Origin: Polynucleobacter sp. 86C-FISCH
Lineage (GTDB): Bacteria; Pseudomonadota; Gammaproteobacteria; Burkholderiales; Burkholderiaceae
Direction of reading: 5' to 3'
Length of the DNA stretch: 64,000 nucleotides
NCBI RefSeq assembly: GCF_018882415.1
Contig: NZ_JACVOL010000001.1
Location: 1 to 64,000 of the forward strand
The notes beneath the pieces are model-generated. The model did no database searches. It was not told the origin of the DNA and saw only the letters and a list, made by a program, of their open reading frames with translations. Each line of letters begins with the position of its first letter. Position 1 is the first letter of the stretch. The position numbers and the translations under genes were made by a program. Shown one piece after another: positions 33,769 through 40,802 of the stretch.

Positions 33769-34681
33769 TGGATGCCTCCTGGCGTTTACGTAATTCGGCA
33801 AAGATTCGAGTTTTGAAGGAGTCGTAGCTTTCAGAGCCTTGGGCCTTCATTGCAAGCTCTCTACCCTTGGTATCTATGCCTTCGTTGGTTTTCCACCAGG
33901 CGTCTTCTTCTACGCTAGCTGCTTCCACCTTCTTGCGCGCCCCCTTGAGGATGGCTAAAACATAGCCTGCATTGATGGGGGTTGGGTTTGAGACCTTCAT
34001 GCGGGTTTCCTTGGCTATAGCGATAGCTTCTGCTACCTCGGCTTCCGTTACCCCGAGATTGACGATGTCTCGTATGCGGTAGTCGTCTACGGCAATGGCT
34101 CTACCCTCTTTACTGATCATGGCTGCAAAGCTTTTATATTTTTCGATGCGCTCCTGAAAAACTTTTTCTTCGTCTGTGGGTATGGGTGGTTCTTGGGGAA
34201 TTTTTTCCTTTTCACCCCCATTGTTTTGTTTGCCTGGTGTATGGAGATTGGTTACTGGTGACTGGTGTTTGGTTTCTGGTGAGCAATGCGTTCGCATTGC
34301 GGTCGCATTGCGAACGCATCCAATATTTGGGATGATTTCTGGCTGAGATTCGTCAGATGGAAATGATTGCCACCTGCCTTCTGCGCTACGCCTGGCTTTA
34401 AGTTGCTTGTCTTTGAAGCGGGCTATCTCGTGATCACAGCGCTCTTGTCTCCAGCCTTTATCAGTGAGAGTAAAAAATTCATTGAGGACGGAGACAACTG
34501 CATTTTTTTCTTCTTTTGATCGTGCGTTGATCAATCTTTGAACTAGTTTGATTTCGATAGGTAACGGTTTTTCTGTGGCGTAGCACTTTCGAATGAGGCG
34601 GCTGTAGGTTGCATCCTCTATGAATGTAAGATGCGCGGTCGCCTCTGCGTAATCTCCAATGTGATGCTCGTAGTAATTCAT
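33758..34681 (-). CDS. DUF1376 phage replication-type protein
   Basis: About 307 residues from the ATG at 34681 (GGAG upstream); the frame extends to 34768 but the family starts at MNYYEHHIGDY. The DUF1376 domain fills the first 95 residues: YEHHIGDYAEATAHLTFIEDATYSRLIRKCYATEKPLP and GWRQERCDHEIARFKDKQLKARRSAEGRW. DUF1376 proteins stand where DNA replication proteins sit in phages; the activity is not shown. The linker (about 100-190) is low-complexity. The C-terminal part is helical and may recruit a helicase. A near-perfect inverted repeat lies inside the gene. Confidence 0.75.
   Translation of the reverse strand: MNYYEHHIGDYAEATAHLTFIEDATYSRLIRKCYATEKPLPIEIKLVQRLINARSKEEKNAVVSVLNEFFTLTDKGWRQERCDHEIARFKDKQLKARRSAEGRWQSFPSDESQPEIIPNIGCVRNATAMRTHCSPETKHQSPVTNLHTPGKQNNGGEKEKIPQEPPIPTDEEKVFQERIEKYKSFAAMISKEGRAIAVDDYRIRDIVNLGVTEAEVAEAIAIAKETRMKVSNPTPINAGYVLAILKGARKKVEAASVEEDAWWKTNEGIDTKGRELAMKAQGSESYDSFKTRIFAELRKRQEASNAN
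34286..34319. repeat. 16-base inverted repeat with a 2-base loop inside the DUF1376 gene
   Basis: ATGCGTTCGCATTGCG and CGCATTGCGAACGCAT form a 16-base stem with one mismatch around GT. It lies in the low-complexity linker of the DUF1376 gene. Possible replication origin site or regulator site in coding sequence. Confidence 0.5.
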
Positions 34682-35112
34682 CTCAATCTGTCTCCGTGTT
34701 GTTCTTTTTCTTGCGTGCAATATTTTTTTGCAAGCGATGAATCTAACAATCGGAAAGCGTATCGTCAAACGCGTTTTTTCTGAATTTTTCTTTAATTTAT
34801 TTATTCATCATTTCTCTGTAATCCATGTTTGAGATATTTGTGGGAATGAATTTCTTTATCTGAAGTGTTTATTGATCTAAGGTTGTCCACCAACCTCTTT
34901 GCGCTATCAGAATGTTCTGACAAGGCTGTAGCTATTTATTTATATGGCTTGTGTTACTTCTATGAATAAATATTTTTTTGTAGTCAAAAATTAATATGCG
35001 TCTTCAAAGTGGGTATTGACATTTGATTGACCACCAAAATTTCATTGACTACATTGCACTTCAGCAGCACACAGATTGATTCATAACAAAACACAATAGG
35101 AGATTAAATTAA
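34682..35112. other. divergent control region of the element
   Basis: The stretch separates the minus-strand replication and head operon from the plus-strand AlpA operon. It is AT-rich. It holds three ATTGAC boxes (35015-35020, 35026-35031, 35044-35049), a palindrome AAACGCGTTT near 34767, and a small hairpin AGGTTG/CAACCT near 34895. No gene was found. Promoters in both directions and possibly an origin would be expected here; I could not assign exact -10 boxes. Confidence 0.45.
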
Positions 35113-35223
35113 ATGGTGGCATTTCGTTTGTATGGCTTGTATCGATCTTATGGATACACAAAAATGAGTTCCGCAAAGATGGCCTTGCAGGCCTATCGCA
35201 AAAACTTAAAGCGCGCCCGCTAA
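35113..35223 (+). CDS. small basic protein upstream of AlpA (36 aa)
   Basis: A 36-residue frame from the ATG at 35113, with AGGAG 10 bases upstream, ending at 35223 right where the AlpA ribosome site begins. The protein is basic (YRSYGYTK, YRKNLKRAR). It has the spacing of an operon partner of the AlpA-like gene. No family recognised; possibly a small DNA-binding or regulatory peptide, or a translated leader. Confidence 0.4.
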   Translation: MVAFRLYGLYRSYGYTKMSSAKMALQAYRKNLKRAR

Positions 35224-35233
35224 GGAGATGGTG

Positions 35234-35443
35234 ATGAGTCAATCAATCCCACAAATCCCACCAATTACTCTAATGAGAATTCCTCAAATATTGAAGGTGA
35301 TGCCAGTTTCTAAATCGAAGTTTTGGCTCATGGTGCAGAAAGGTGAATTTCCAAAGCCGATCAAAATTGGTAGGTCGTCTTTTTGGACGATTGAACAGGT
35401 TCAGGCATTTATTCGAGAAAGGAGCGGTCAATCCACCAATTGA
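35234..35443 (+). CDS. AlpA-family phage regulator / excisionase-like protein
   Basis: A 69-residue protein from the ATG at 35234 (GGAG 6 bases upstream; a start at 35228 would overlap the box). The MerR-like HTH of AlpA is visible: LMRIPQILKVMPVSKSKFWLMVQKGEFPKPIKIGRSSFWTIEQVQAFI. AlpA proteins switch on integrase expression and excision of P4-like elements. Its presence with a P4-type integrase at the opposite end marks the element borders. Confidence 0.85.
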   Translation: MSQSIPQIPPITLMRIPQILKVMPVSKSKFWLMVQKGEFPKPIKIGRSSFWTIEQVQAFIRERSGQSTN

Positions 35444-35451
35444 AAAATGGC

Positions 35452-35500
35452 TATCTCCTGAGGTTAATCTTGAGCCATGGCAAATCAATTTCAGGAGATA
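35452..35500 (+). promoter_or_regulatory. hairpin that can cover the ribosome site of the next gene
   Basis: TATCTCCTGA (35452-35461) is the perfect complement of TCAGGAGATA (35491-35500), which contains the AGGAG of the gene starting at 35504. The 29-base loop is long, but the pairing would hide the ribosome site fully. It may act as a translational switch. Confidence 0.5.
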
Positions 35501-35503
35501 ACT

Positions 35504-35821
35504 ATGAGTAGCATTAATCAACCCAAAACATTTAGCGTTGATGTCTACAGTGACTATGGAGTGAATACTCAAAACCCTTGGGTACATGCCGGGGAATTCT
35601 CAGAGCTAAGTGACGCTATTGAAGTTTGCAAAAAAGTAGTTGACGACTTCCTGCGCGCACCAATCAATCGCTATATTGAACCCGAAGTGCTGGCGCACGC
35701 CTTTCTGAGTTACGGTGATGTGCCAGTCATTAGTGGCACTCAGAATCTAGCCAATTTTGATGTCTACGAATACCTTACCCAGCGTTGCGCTGAGATATCA
35801 AGCCCACAGCAATCCATCTAG
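35504..35821 (+). CDS. hypothetical protein next to tRNA-Ser
   Basis: A 105-residue soluble protein from the ATG at 35504 (AGGAG 6 bases before it). The body (FSVDVYSDYGVNTQNPWVHAGEFSELSDAIEVCKKVVDDFL) reads like a small alpha/beta domain; no known family. It is the last gene before the tRNA and could be the outermost gene of the element or a host gene. An inverted repeat can close over its ribosome site. Confidence 0.5.
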   Translation: MSSINQPKTFSVDVYSDYGVNTQNPWVHAGEFSELSDAIEVCKKVVDDFLRAPINRYIEPEVLAHAFLSYGDVPVISGTQNLANFDVYEYLTQRCAEISSPQQSI

Positions 35822-35844
35822 ATCTGGATTGAGACTCGGTTTTG

Positions 35845-35868
35845 GTGGTGGGTAGAGTGGTGGGTAGA
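35845..35868. repeat. two tandem copies of GTGGTGGGTAGA beside tRNA-Ser
   Basis: A perfect 12-base tandem repeat lies just downstream of the last element gene and about 50 bases from the tRNA 3' end. It is a candidate for integrase arm sites or for the right junction. The reverse complement of the region upstream of the integrase contains the related string TGGGGCAGAGTGGG. Confidence 0.45.
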
Positions 35869-35875
35869 AGAGCCC

Positions 35876-35907
35876 CAAAAACATAGAGCCCCATGGTTGG
35901 GGGCTCT
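35876..35907 (-). terminator. terminator of the tRNA-Ser transcript
   Basis: On the minus strand AGAGCCCC pairs with GGGGCTCT around a short loop, followed by ATGTTTTTGG. It lies 12 bases past the tRNA CCA end and is suited to end the tRNA transcript. Confidence 0.8.
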
Positions 35908-35918
35908 GCTGTCGTATA

Positions 35919-36008
35919 TGGCGGAAGAGGTGAGATTCGAACTCACGGAGGACTTTCATCCTCGCCAGTTTTCAAGACTGGTGCATTCAACCGCTCTGCC
36001 ACTCTTCC
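35919..36008 (-). tRNA. tRNA-Ser (anticodon UGA)
   Basis: A full 90-base class II tRNA with encoded CCA. The acceptor stem GGAAGAG pairs with CTCTTCC, discriminator G, the anticodon arm is CCAGT-CTTGAAA-ACTGG (anticodon TGA), a long variable arm follows and the T-loop is GTTCGAATC. tRNA-Ser genes are common targets of P4-type integrases and the mobile element borders its 3' end. Confidence 0.96.
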
Positions 36009-36042
36009 ATTAGTGTGAATCACGGTTAATTCAAGTGCTAGA

Positions 36043-37179
36043 TTATAGAGAACTTTTGATTTGACCCTCTAAATACTTGGCAATGGCTAGGCTGGAGGTT
36101 AATCCTGGGGACTCAAAGCCATATAGATTAAAGAGCCCTTCTAGACCATGATCCTTGGGTGTATTGAAGCAAAAGTCACCTGCAAGGGTGTTGGGTGGGA
36201 CTATTTTTGCCCTCACCCCCGAATAATCTGGTTGTAAAGCATTGTCTTTGAGACCTGGCCAATACTTTCTGACTGCTGCATAGAAGCCATCGCCCCGCTT
36301 TGGATTTACCGTGTAATCGATTTGATTCTCTTCGTCGATTTCTAACCATTCAACATCAGGCCCAAATTTAGCCTGACCACCCATATCTAAAGTGAGATGC
36401 ACTCCTAGTCCACCGGGTTCTGGAATGGGATAAATCAAATGCTTAAACGGTGATTTACCTGAAAGAGAAAAATAATTGCCTTTAGCAAAATACGCTTTCG
36501 GAATTTGCTCTTGTGCAAGACCTTCAATTTTTTTCGCAATCGCTGGCGCGCTCATGCCGGCACAATTAATCAGAAGCTTTGTCTGAATCTTCATGCCGTC
36601 TGCGCCACCGATTTCCAATTCAAATCCGTCTTGAGCGTTTGATCCTATTGGCCTAGCGCTGATCAGCGGAGATTGATAGGCGATCATGCCACCAGCATCT
36701 TCAAAGCCACCAAGCAAGGACAGCATGAAACCATGGCTATCAACAATACCGGTTGAGGCTGAAAGTACGGCAGCAGAACATTGGAGCTCAGGCTCCATAG
36801 AATTTGCTTGCTCACCAGTAATCATTTTGATTTCTGGGACGTTGTTTTGTTGTGCTTTATATAGAATTGCCTGAAGATCATCTAATTGAGAATCATCGCT
36901 AGCTACGATCAGTTTGCCGTACGGTTGAGTAGCAACGTGATGGGTGCGACAGTACTCGTAGAGCATACGATTACCCTCTACGCATAACTTCGCCTTTAGG
37001 GAATCCTTGGGGTAATAAATACCAGCATGGATGACTTCGCTATTGCGGGCGCTACTAATCGTGCCAAAAGCACTTTCCCGCTCGAGCAAAATCGTTTCTC
37101 TGCCTTGAAGAGCCATCTCCCTGGCAACAGCCAGGCCAATGACCCCGGCCCCAATAACGACACAGTCAACTCGGTCCAT
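36043..37179 (-). CDS. FAD-dependent oxidoreductase (L-2-hydroxyglutarate dehydrogenase-like, DAO family)
   Basis: A 378-residue protein. The FAD dinucleotide-binding motif GAGVIGLAVAREMA lies at residues 10-23, ILLERE gives the ribose-binding acid, and SSARNSEVIHAGIYYP is characteristic of the LhgO/L2HGDH group, as is the C-terminal LEGLFNLYGFESPGLTSSLAIA. The family oxidises L-2-hydroxyglutarate to 2-oxoglutarate, passing electrons to quinone. Single gene, divergent from pgi, downstream of which lies tRNA-Ser. The exact substrate is not proven by sequence. Confidence 0.85.
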   Translation of the reverse strand: MDRVDCVVIGAGVIGLAVAREMALQGRETILLERESAFGTISSARNSEVIHAGIYYPKDSLKAKLCVEGNRMLYEYCRTHHVATQPYGKLIVASDDSQLDDLQAILYKAQQNNVPEIKMITGEQANSMEPELQCSAAVLSASTGIVDSHGFMLSLLGGFEDAGGMIAYQSPLISARPIGSNAQDGFELEIGGADGMKIQTKLLINCAGMSAPAIAKKIEGLAQEQIPKAYFAKGNYFSLSGKSPFKHLIYPIPEPGGLGVHLTLDMGGQAKFGPDVEWLEIDEENQIDYTVNPKRGDGFYAAVRKYWPGLKDNALQPDYSGVRAKIVPPNTLAGDFCFNTPKDHGLEGLFNLYGFESPGLTSSLAIAKYLEGQIKSSL

Positions 37180-37292
37180 TTACCCGATCCTGCGTCTAAA
37201 TTTGCTTATATTCATGGTGAAATCGTAACATTTTCAGTGGTTTAAGGTGGTTTTTGGGGGTTTTGAGAGTCAGTTATTGATAAAATTCATAG

Positions 37293-38783
37293 ATGTCTTT
37301 AAATCCCGCTGCAAAGAGCTCGCACCCCCTCCATCAAACCAACGGCATCGTTTTAGATAGCGCCTATCAGGGTATTGATGAGGCTGGCTGGAAATCCCTG
37401 TTTCAGCAGGCTAAAGACGCCAAATTAGAGCAATTTATTGCCGATCTTTTTGCAGGTAAAGCGGTCAATAACTCAGAGGATCGCCCCGCCCTGCACTCGG
37501 CCTTACGCAATCTGGATAAATCCCCTGTTTTGGTAAATGGCAAAGATGTCATGCCAGACGTTGCAGAAGTTTGGCATCGCATTGAGGCTTTATGCAATAA
37601 ATGGGTTGGAGTAACCGATGTCATTCATATCGGTATTGGCGGATCTGATTTTGGTCCACGTCTAGCAATAGAAGCTTTAGCTCATGTTCCCGACATTGAT
37701 AGCCGCGGGATGCGCATGCATTTCTTAGCCAATATCGACACAGCAGAACTCAATCGCATTTTGCAACGCGCTTTACCACACAGCACTAAAGTCATGATTG
37801 TCTCCAAGTCATTTACGACGCTTGAGACCACTATGAATGCCAAGGCAGTGGTGAAGTGGCTTAAGAATAATGATCTTACCGATAGTCAAATTGGTAAATC
37901 ACTCTTTGCTGTTACAGCCAATGTGCCCGCAGCTGAAGAGTTTGGTGTTGATCAAGATCACATCTACCCATTCTGGGATTGGGTTGGCGGGCGTTACTCT
38001 GTTTGGTCCGCAGTTGGCCTACCGATCGCCTTGCAATACGGCTTTGATACTTTTAAAGAATTCTTATTGGGTGCGCAAGCTATTGATCAGCACTTTAAGA
38101 CTTCCCCTCTTGAAGAAAATTTGCCTGTCATCATGGCGCTTAGCTTGCTGTATCAGCAAGAGAAACACAATATCAAGTCATACGCTGTCATTCCTTATGC
38201 AGACGCTTTAGATTGGTTTCCGAAGTGGTTGCAACAGCTTGATATGGAAAGCAATGGCAAAAGTGTCGATCGTGATGGCAAGCCTGTGAAATTTTCTTGT
38301 CCAGTTGTTTTTGGTAGTTCAGGCAGCAATGCGCAGCACTCCTACTTCCAGTTATTGCACCAAGGTACAGAAATTATTCCGATTGATTTCATTGCGGTAC
38401 GTGAACCGATGAGTAATTTGCCTGAGGCAAAAGCGCATCACCGCATCCTGCTCTCGAATTGCTTAGCGCAAGCGCAAGCTTTGGCAAATGGCAAGAAGAC
38501 TGATAACCCAAACAATACCTACCCAGGTAAGCGTCCTAGCAACTTGCTGATCCTGCCTAAGCTCAACGCCTTCTACTTAGGCGCACTCTTAGCGCTTTAT
38601 GAGAATCGCACTGCTGCACTTGGCGCCCTATGGAATATCAATAGCTTTGACCAACCTGGTGTTGAGCTTGGCAAAGTATTGGCCAAGCCAATTGAAGCTG
38701 CCCTGAAGAATGATGGCACTGTTCAAGCCAATGCTGGCATTGATGAAGTCACTGCCGCCCGTATTAACTTATTTAATCAATAG
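37293..38783 (+). CDS. pgi: glucose-6-phosphate isomerase
   Basis: A 496-residue enzyme that interconverts glucose-6-phosphate and fructose-6-phosphate in the cytoplasm. Signatures: IGIGGSDFGPRLAIEAL, VSKSFTTLET, the DWVGGRYSVWSAVGLPI PGI signature, and SNAQHSYFQLLHQGTEIIP with the catalytic His region. The protein is shorter than the E. coli enzyme (549), as is usual for this branch. No strong ribosome site is seen before 37293. The phosphomannomutase gene follows 43 bases later, so the two are probably cotranscribed. Confidence 0.95.
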   Translation: MSLNPAAKSSHPLHQTNGIVLDSAYQGIDEAGWKSLFQQAKDAKLEQFIADLFAGKAVNNSEDRPALHSALRNLDKSPVLVNGKDVMPDVAEVWHRIEALCNKWVGVTDVIHIGIGGSDFGPRLAIEALAHVPDIDSRGMRMHFLANIDTAELNRILQRALPHSTKVMIVSKSFTTLETTMNAKAVVKWLKNNDLTDSQIGKSLFAVTANVPAAEEFGVDQDHIYPFWDWVGGRYSVWSAVGLPIALQYGFDTFKEFLLGAQAIDQHFKTSPLEENLPVIMALSLLYQQEKHNIKSYAVIPYADALDWFPKWLQQLDMESNGKSVDRDGKPVKFSCPVVFGSSGSNAQHSYFQLLHQGTEIIPIDFIAVREPMSNLPEAKAHHRILLSNCLAQAQALANGKKTDNPNNTYPGKRPSNLLILPKLNAFYLGALLALYENRTAALGALWNINSFDQPGVELGKVLAKPIEAALKNDGTVQANAGIDEVTAARINLFNQ

Positions 38784-38826
38784 CTTTATTAGTTCTAGCC
38801 TTAGCCTAGACATCGAAAGAACGCTC

Positions 38827-40212
38827 ATGCAACTCTCTCCATCCATTTTCAAAGCTTATGACATCCGCGGCATTATTGATGAAACTTTAGATCCATCGAT
38901 TGCCAAATTGATTGGTCAAGCATTTGGCACCGAGATGTGTGAACTAGGTGAAACAGAAATTGTGATTGGTCGCGATGGTCGTCTATCAGGTCCTAGCTTG
39001 ATTGAAGCATTGACTGAAGGCTTGTTATCTACCGGCATTAATGTGATTGACTTAGGAATGGTTGCTACACCAATGGTGTACTTTGGCGCCGACCAAACAC
39101 TTAATGGCAAGAAACCTAAATCCGGCATCATGATTACTGGCAGCCATAACCCACCTAACTACAACGGCTTCAAGATGGTTCTGGGTGGCGCAGCAATTTA
39201 CGGCGATCAAATTCAGGCGCTGCGTAAACGCATTGAGGCGAAGAAATTCGCTACCGGTCAAGGCAGCAGAAGCGAGTTTGATATATTCCCAATGTACTTA
39301 GAGCGCATTGTGGGAGATGTGAAACTAGCCCGCCCTATCAAGATTGCTGTCGACTGTGGCAATGGTGTTGGTGGTGCCTTCGCAGGCAAGCTCTTCAGAG
39401 CTTTGGGCTGCGAAGTACAAGAACTATTTTGCGAAGTAGATGGTCATTTTCCGAATCACCATCCAGACCCTGCGCATATTGAAAACCTACAAGATCTCAT
39501 CAAGAATTTACAGACTACAGATAATGAATTAGGTCTTGCCTTTGATGGCGATGCCGATCGCTTGGGTGTAGTTACTAAAGATGGTCAGGTGATCTTCCCG
39601 GACCGTCAAATGATGCTGTTTGCTAAAGATGTACTCTCACGCAATCCTGGCGGCCAGATTATTTATGACGTTAAGTGCACCCGCAATCTCGCAACTTATG
39701 TGAAACAGCATGGTGGCGAGCCTTTGATGTGGAAAACGGGTCACTCTCTAGTTAAAGCCAAGCTTAAAGAAACTGGTGCTCCACTCGCAGGTGAAATGTC
39801 TGGTCATATCTTCTTTAAAGACCGTTGGTTTGGCTTTGACGATGGCCTCTATACCGGCGCACGTTTATTAGAGATTCTCTCGAAAGAGAAAGATCCCAAT
39901 CAAACACTCAATGACTTACCAAATGCGATCTGTACACCAGAATTGCAATTAGCCTGCACTGAAGGCGAACCATTTACCTTATTGGAAACCATTAAGGCGA
40001 ATGCCAAGTTCCCTACTTCTGAATCGATTAATACGATCGATGGTGTGCGCGTTGAATATGCCGATGGCTTTGGTTTGGCTAGACCTTCAAATACGACTCC
40101 AGTAGTCGTGATGCGCTTTGAAGCAGACAGCGAAGAGGCAATTGCCCGTATTCAGGCGGAGTTTAAGGCTGTATTGTTGGCTGCTAAGCCGGATGCTAAG
40201 TTGCCGTTCTAA
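38827..40212 (+). CDS. phosphomannomutase/phosphoglucomutase
   Basis: A 461-residue alpha-D-phosphohexomutase of the AlgC/ManB type. The start at 38827 gives SIFKAYDIRGIIDETLD, the family beginning; a frame open to 38710 overlaps pgi and is not used. The phosphoserine loop TGSHNP lies at 104-109 (Ser106), the Mg site DGDADR at 240-245 and the sugar-binding GEMSGH near 320. The fourth domain has RPSNTTP. It makes mannose-1-P or glucose-1-P for nucleotide sugars, hence surface polysaccharides, and fits metabolically after pgi. It converges on the hypothetical gene downstream with only 3 bases between. Confidence 0.93.
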   Translation: MQLSPSIFKAYDIRGIIDETLDPSIAKLIGQAFGTEMCELGETEIVIGRDGRLSGPSLIEALTEGLLSTGINVIDLGMVATPMVYFGADQTLNGKKPKSGIMITGSHNPPNYNGFKMVLGGAAIYGDQIQALRKRIEAKKFATGQGSRSEFDIFPMYLERIVGDVKLARPIKIAVDCGNGVGGAFAGKLFRALGCEVQELFCEVDGHFPNHHPDPAHIENLQDLIKNLQTTDNELGLAFDGDADRLGVVTKDGQVIFPDRQMMLFAKDVLSRNPGGQIIYDVKCTRNLATYVKQHGGEPLMWKTGHSLVKAKLKETGAPLAGEMSGHIFFKDRWFGFDDGLYTGARLLEILSKEKDPNQTLNDLPNAICTPELQLACTEGEPFTLLETIKANAKFPTSESINTIDGVRVEYADGFGLARPSNTTPVVVMRFEADSEEAIARIQAEFKAVLLAAKPDAKLPF

Positions 40213-40215
40213 TAC

Positions 40216-40770
40216 TTAATGCATTAAGGGCTTTTGAGGCTTCTTAGCCTTTTCAAGCTCTTTTTCAGTAGTAGCCACTTCTTGAACTTGGGGCACCTCA
40301 CCCCAAGCAGCGTGCTCACGCAATTGATTGAGCAATAAACACATTGCTTGCAATGTAGGTCCAGCCATTTTGAGATTGATGTTAGCTCCGCCTGGAAGCA
40401 CCAGATCCAATGACAACATGTCTTCAGCATCCTGCTTCTCGAAAGCGCATTTGACGTCCATCACCAATACAGGATCTGCACCTAAAGGATAGGCGCTTGC
40501 AGGCTGATAAGTCTCAGGCTTGACTGCCTCTCGCTGCTCCCGCTCCTTTTTTACCGCTTCTTCACCAAACTGGGCAATGGCTTTTGCAGCTTCTGGCGTA
40601 TGGGATTGCTCTAGATTCTTTACCAATAGATGAGAGGTTGCTGCCAGGATAAATAGCGTTACGCGACGGGTAAACCAAAAACGAAACTCGGTGTCTTCGC
40701 TAGTATTAAAGCGAAAGAGCAAGCGATCATCGTTCGCTAGGTAGGTGGCATTAAATTGCTTGATAGTCAT
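40216..40770 (-). CDS. hypothetical protein, cytoplasmic
   Basis: A 184-residue protein of unknown family. N-terminal two thirds: KQFNATYLANDDRLLFRFNTSEDTEFRFWFTRRVTLFIL and a central SYPLGADPVLVMDVKCAFE-like part; C-terminus LLLNQLREHAAWGEV, then a charged tail with KELEKAKKPQK. It follows the TpsA gene by 32 bases on the same strand, so it could be read from that transcript, though a link in function is not apparent. A related C-terminus (LLVNKVRDHNAWGEV) is encoded upstream of the integrase at about 12630-12680. Confidence 0.6.
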   Translation of the reverse strand: MTIKQFNATYLANDDRLLFRFNTSEDTEFRFWFTRRVTLFILAATSHLLVKNLEQSHTPEAAKAIAQFGEEAVKKEREQREAVKPETYQPASAYPLGADPVLVMDVKCAFEKQDAEDMLSLDLVLPGGANINLKMAGPTLQAMCLLLNQLREHAAWGEVPQVQEVATTEKELEKAKKPQKPLMH

Positions 40771-40802
40771 AAGCCGCAGTTTAACGCTGAATTACTACAG
40801 AA

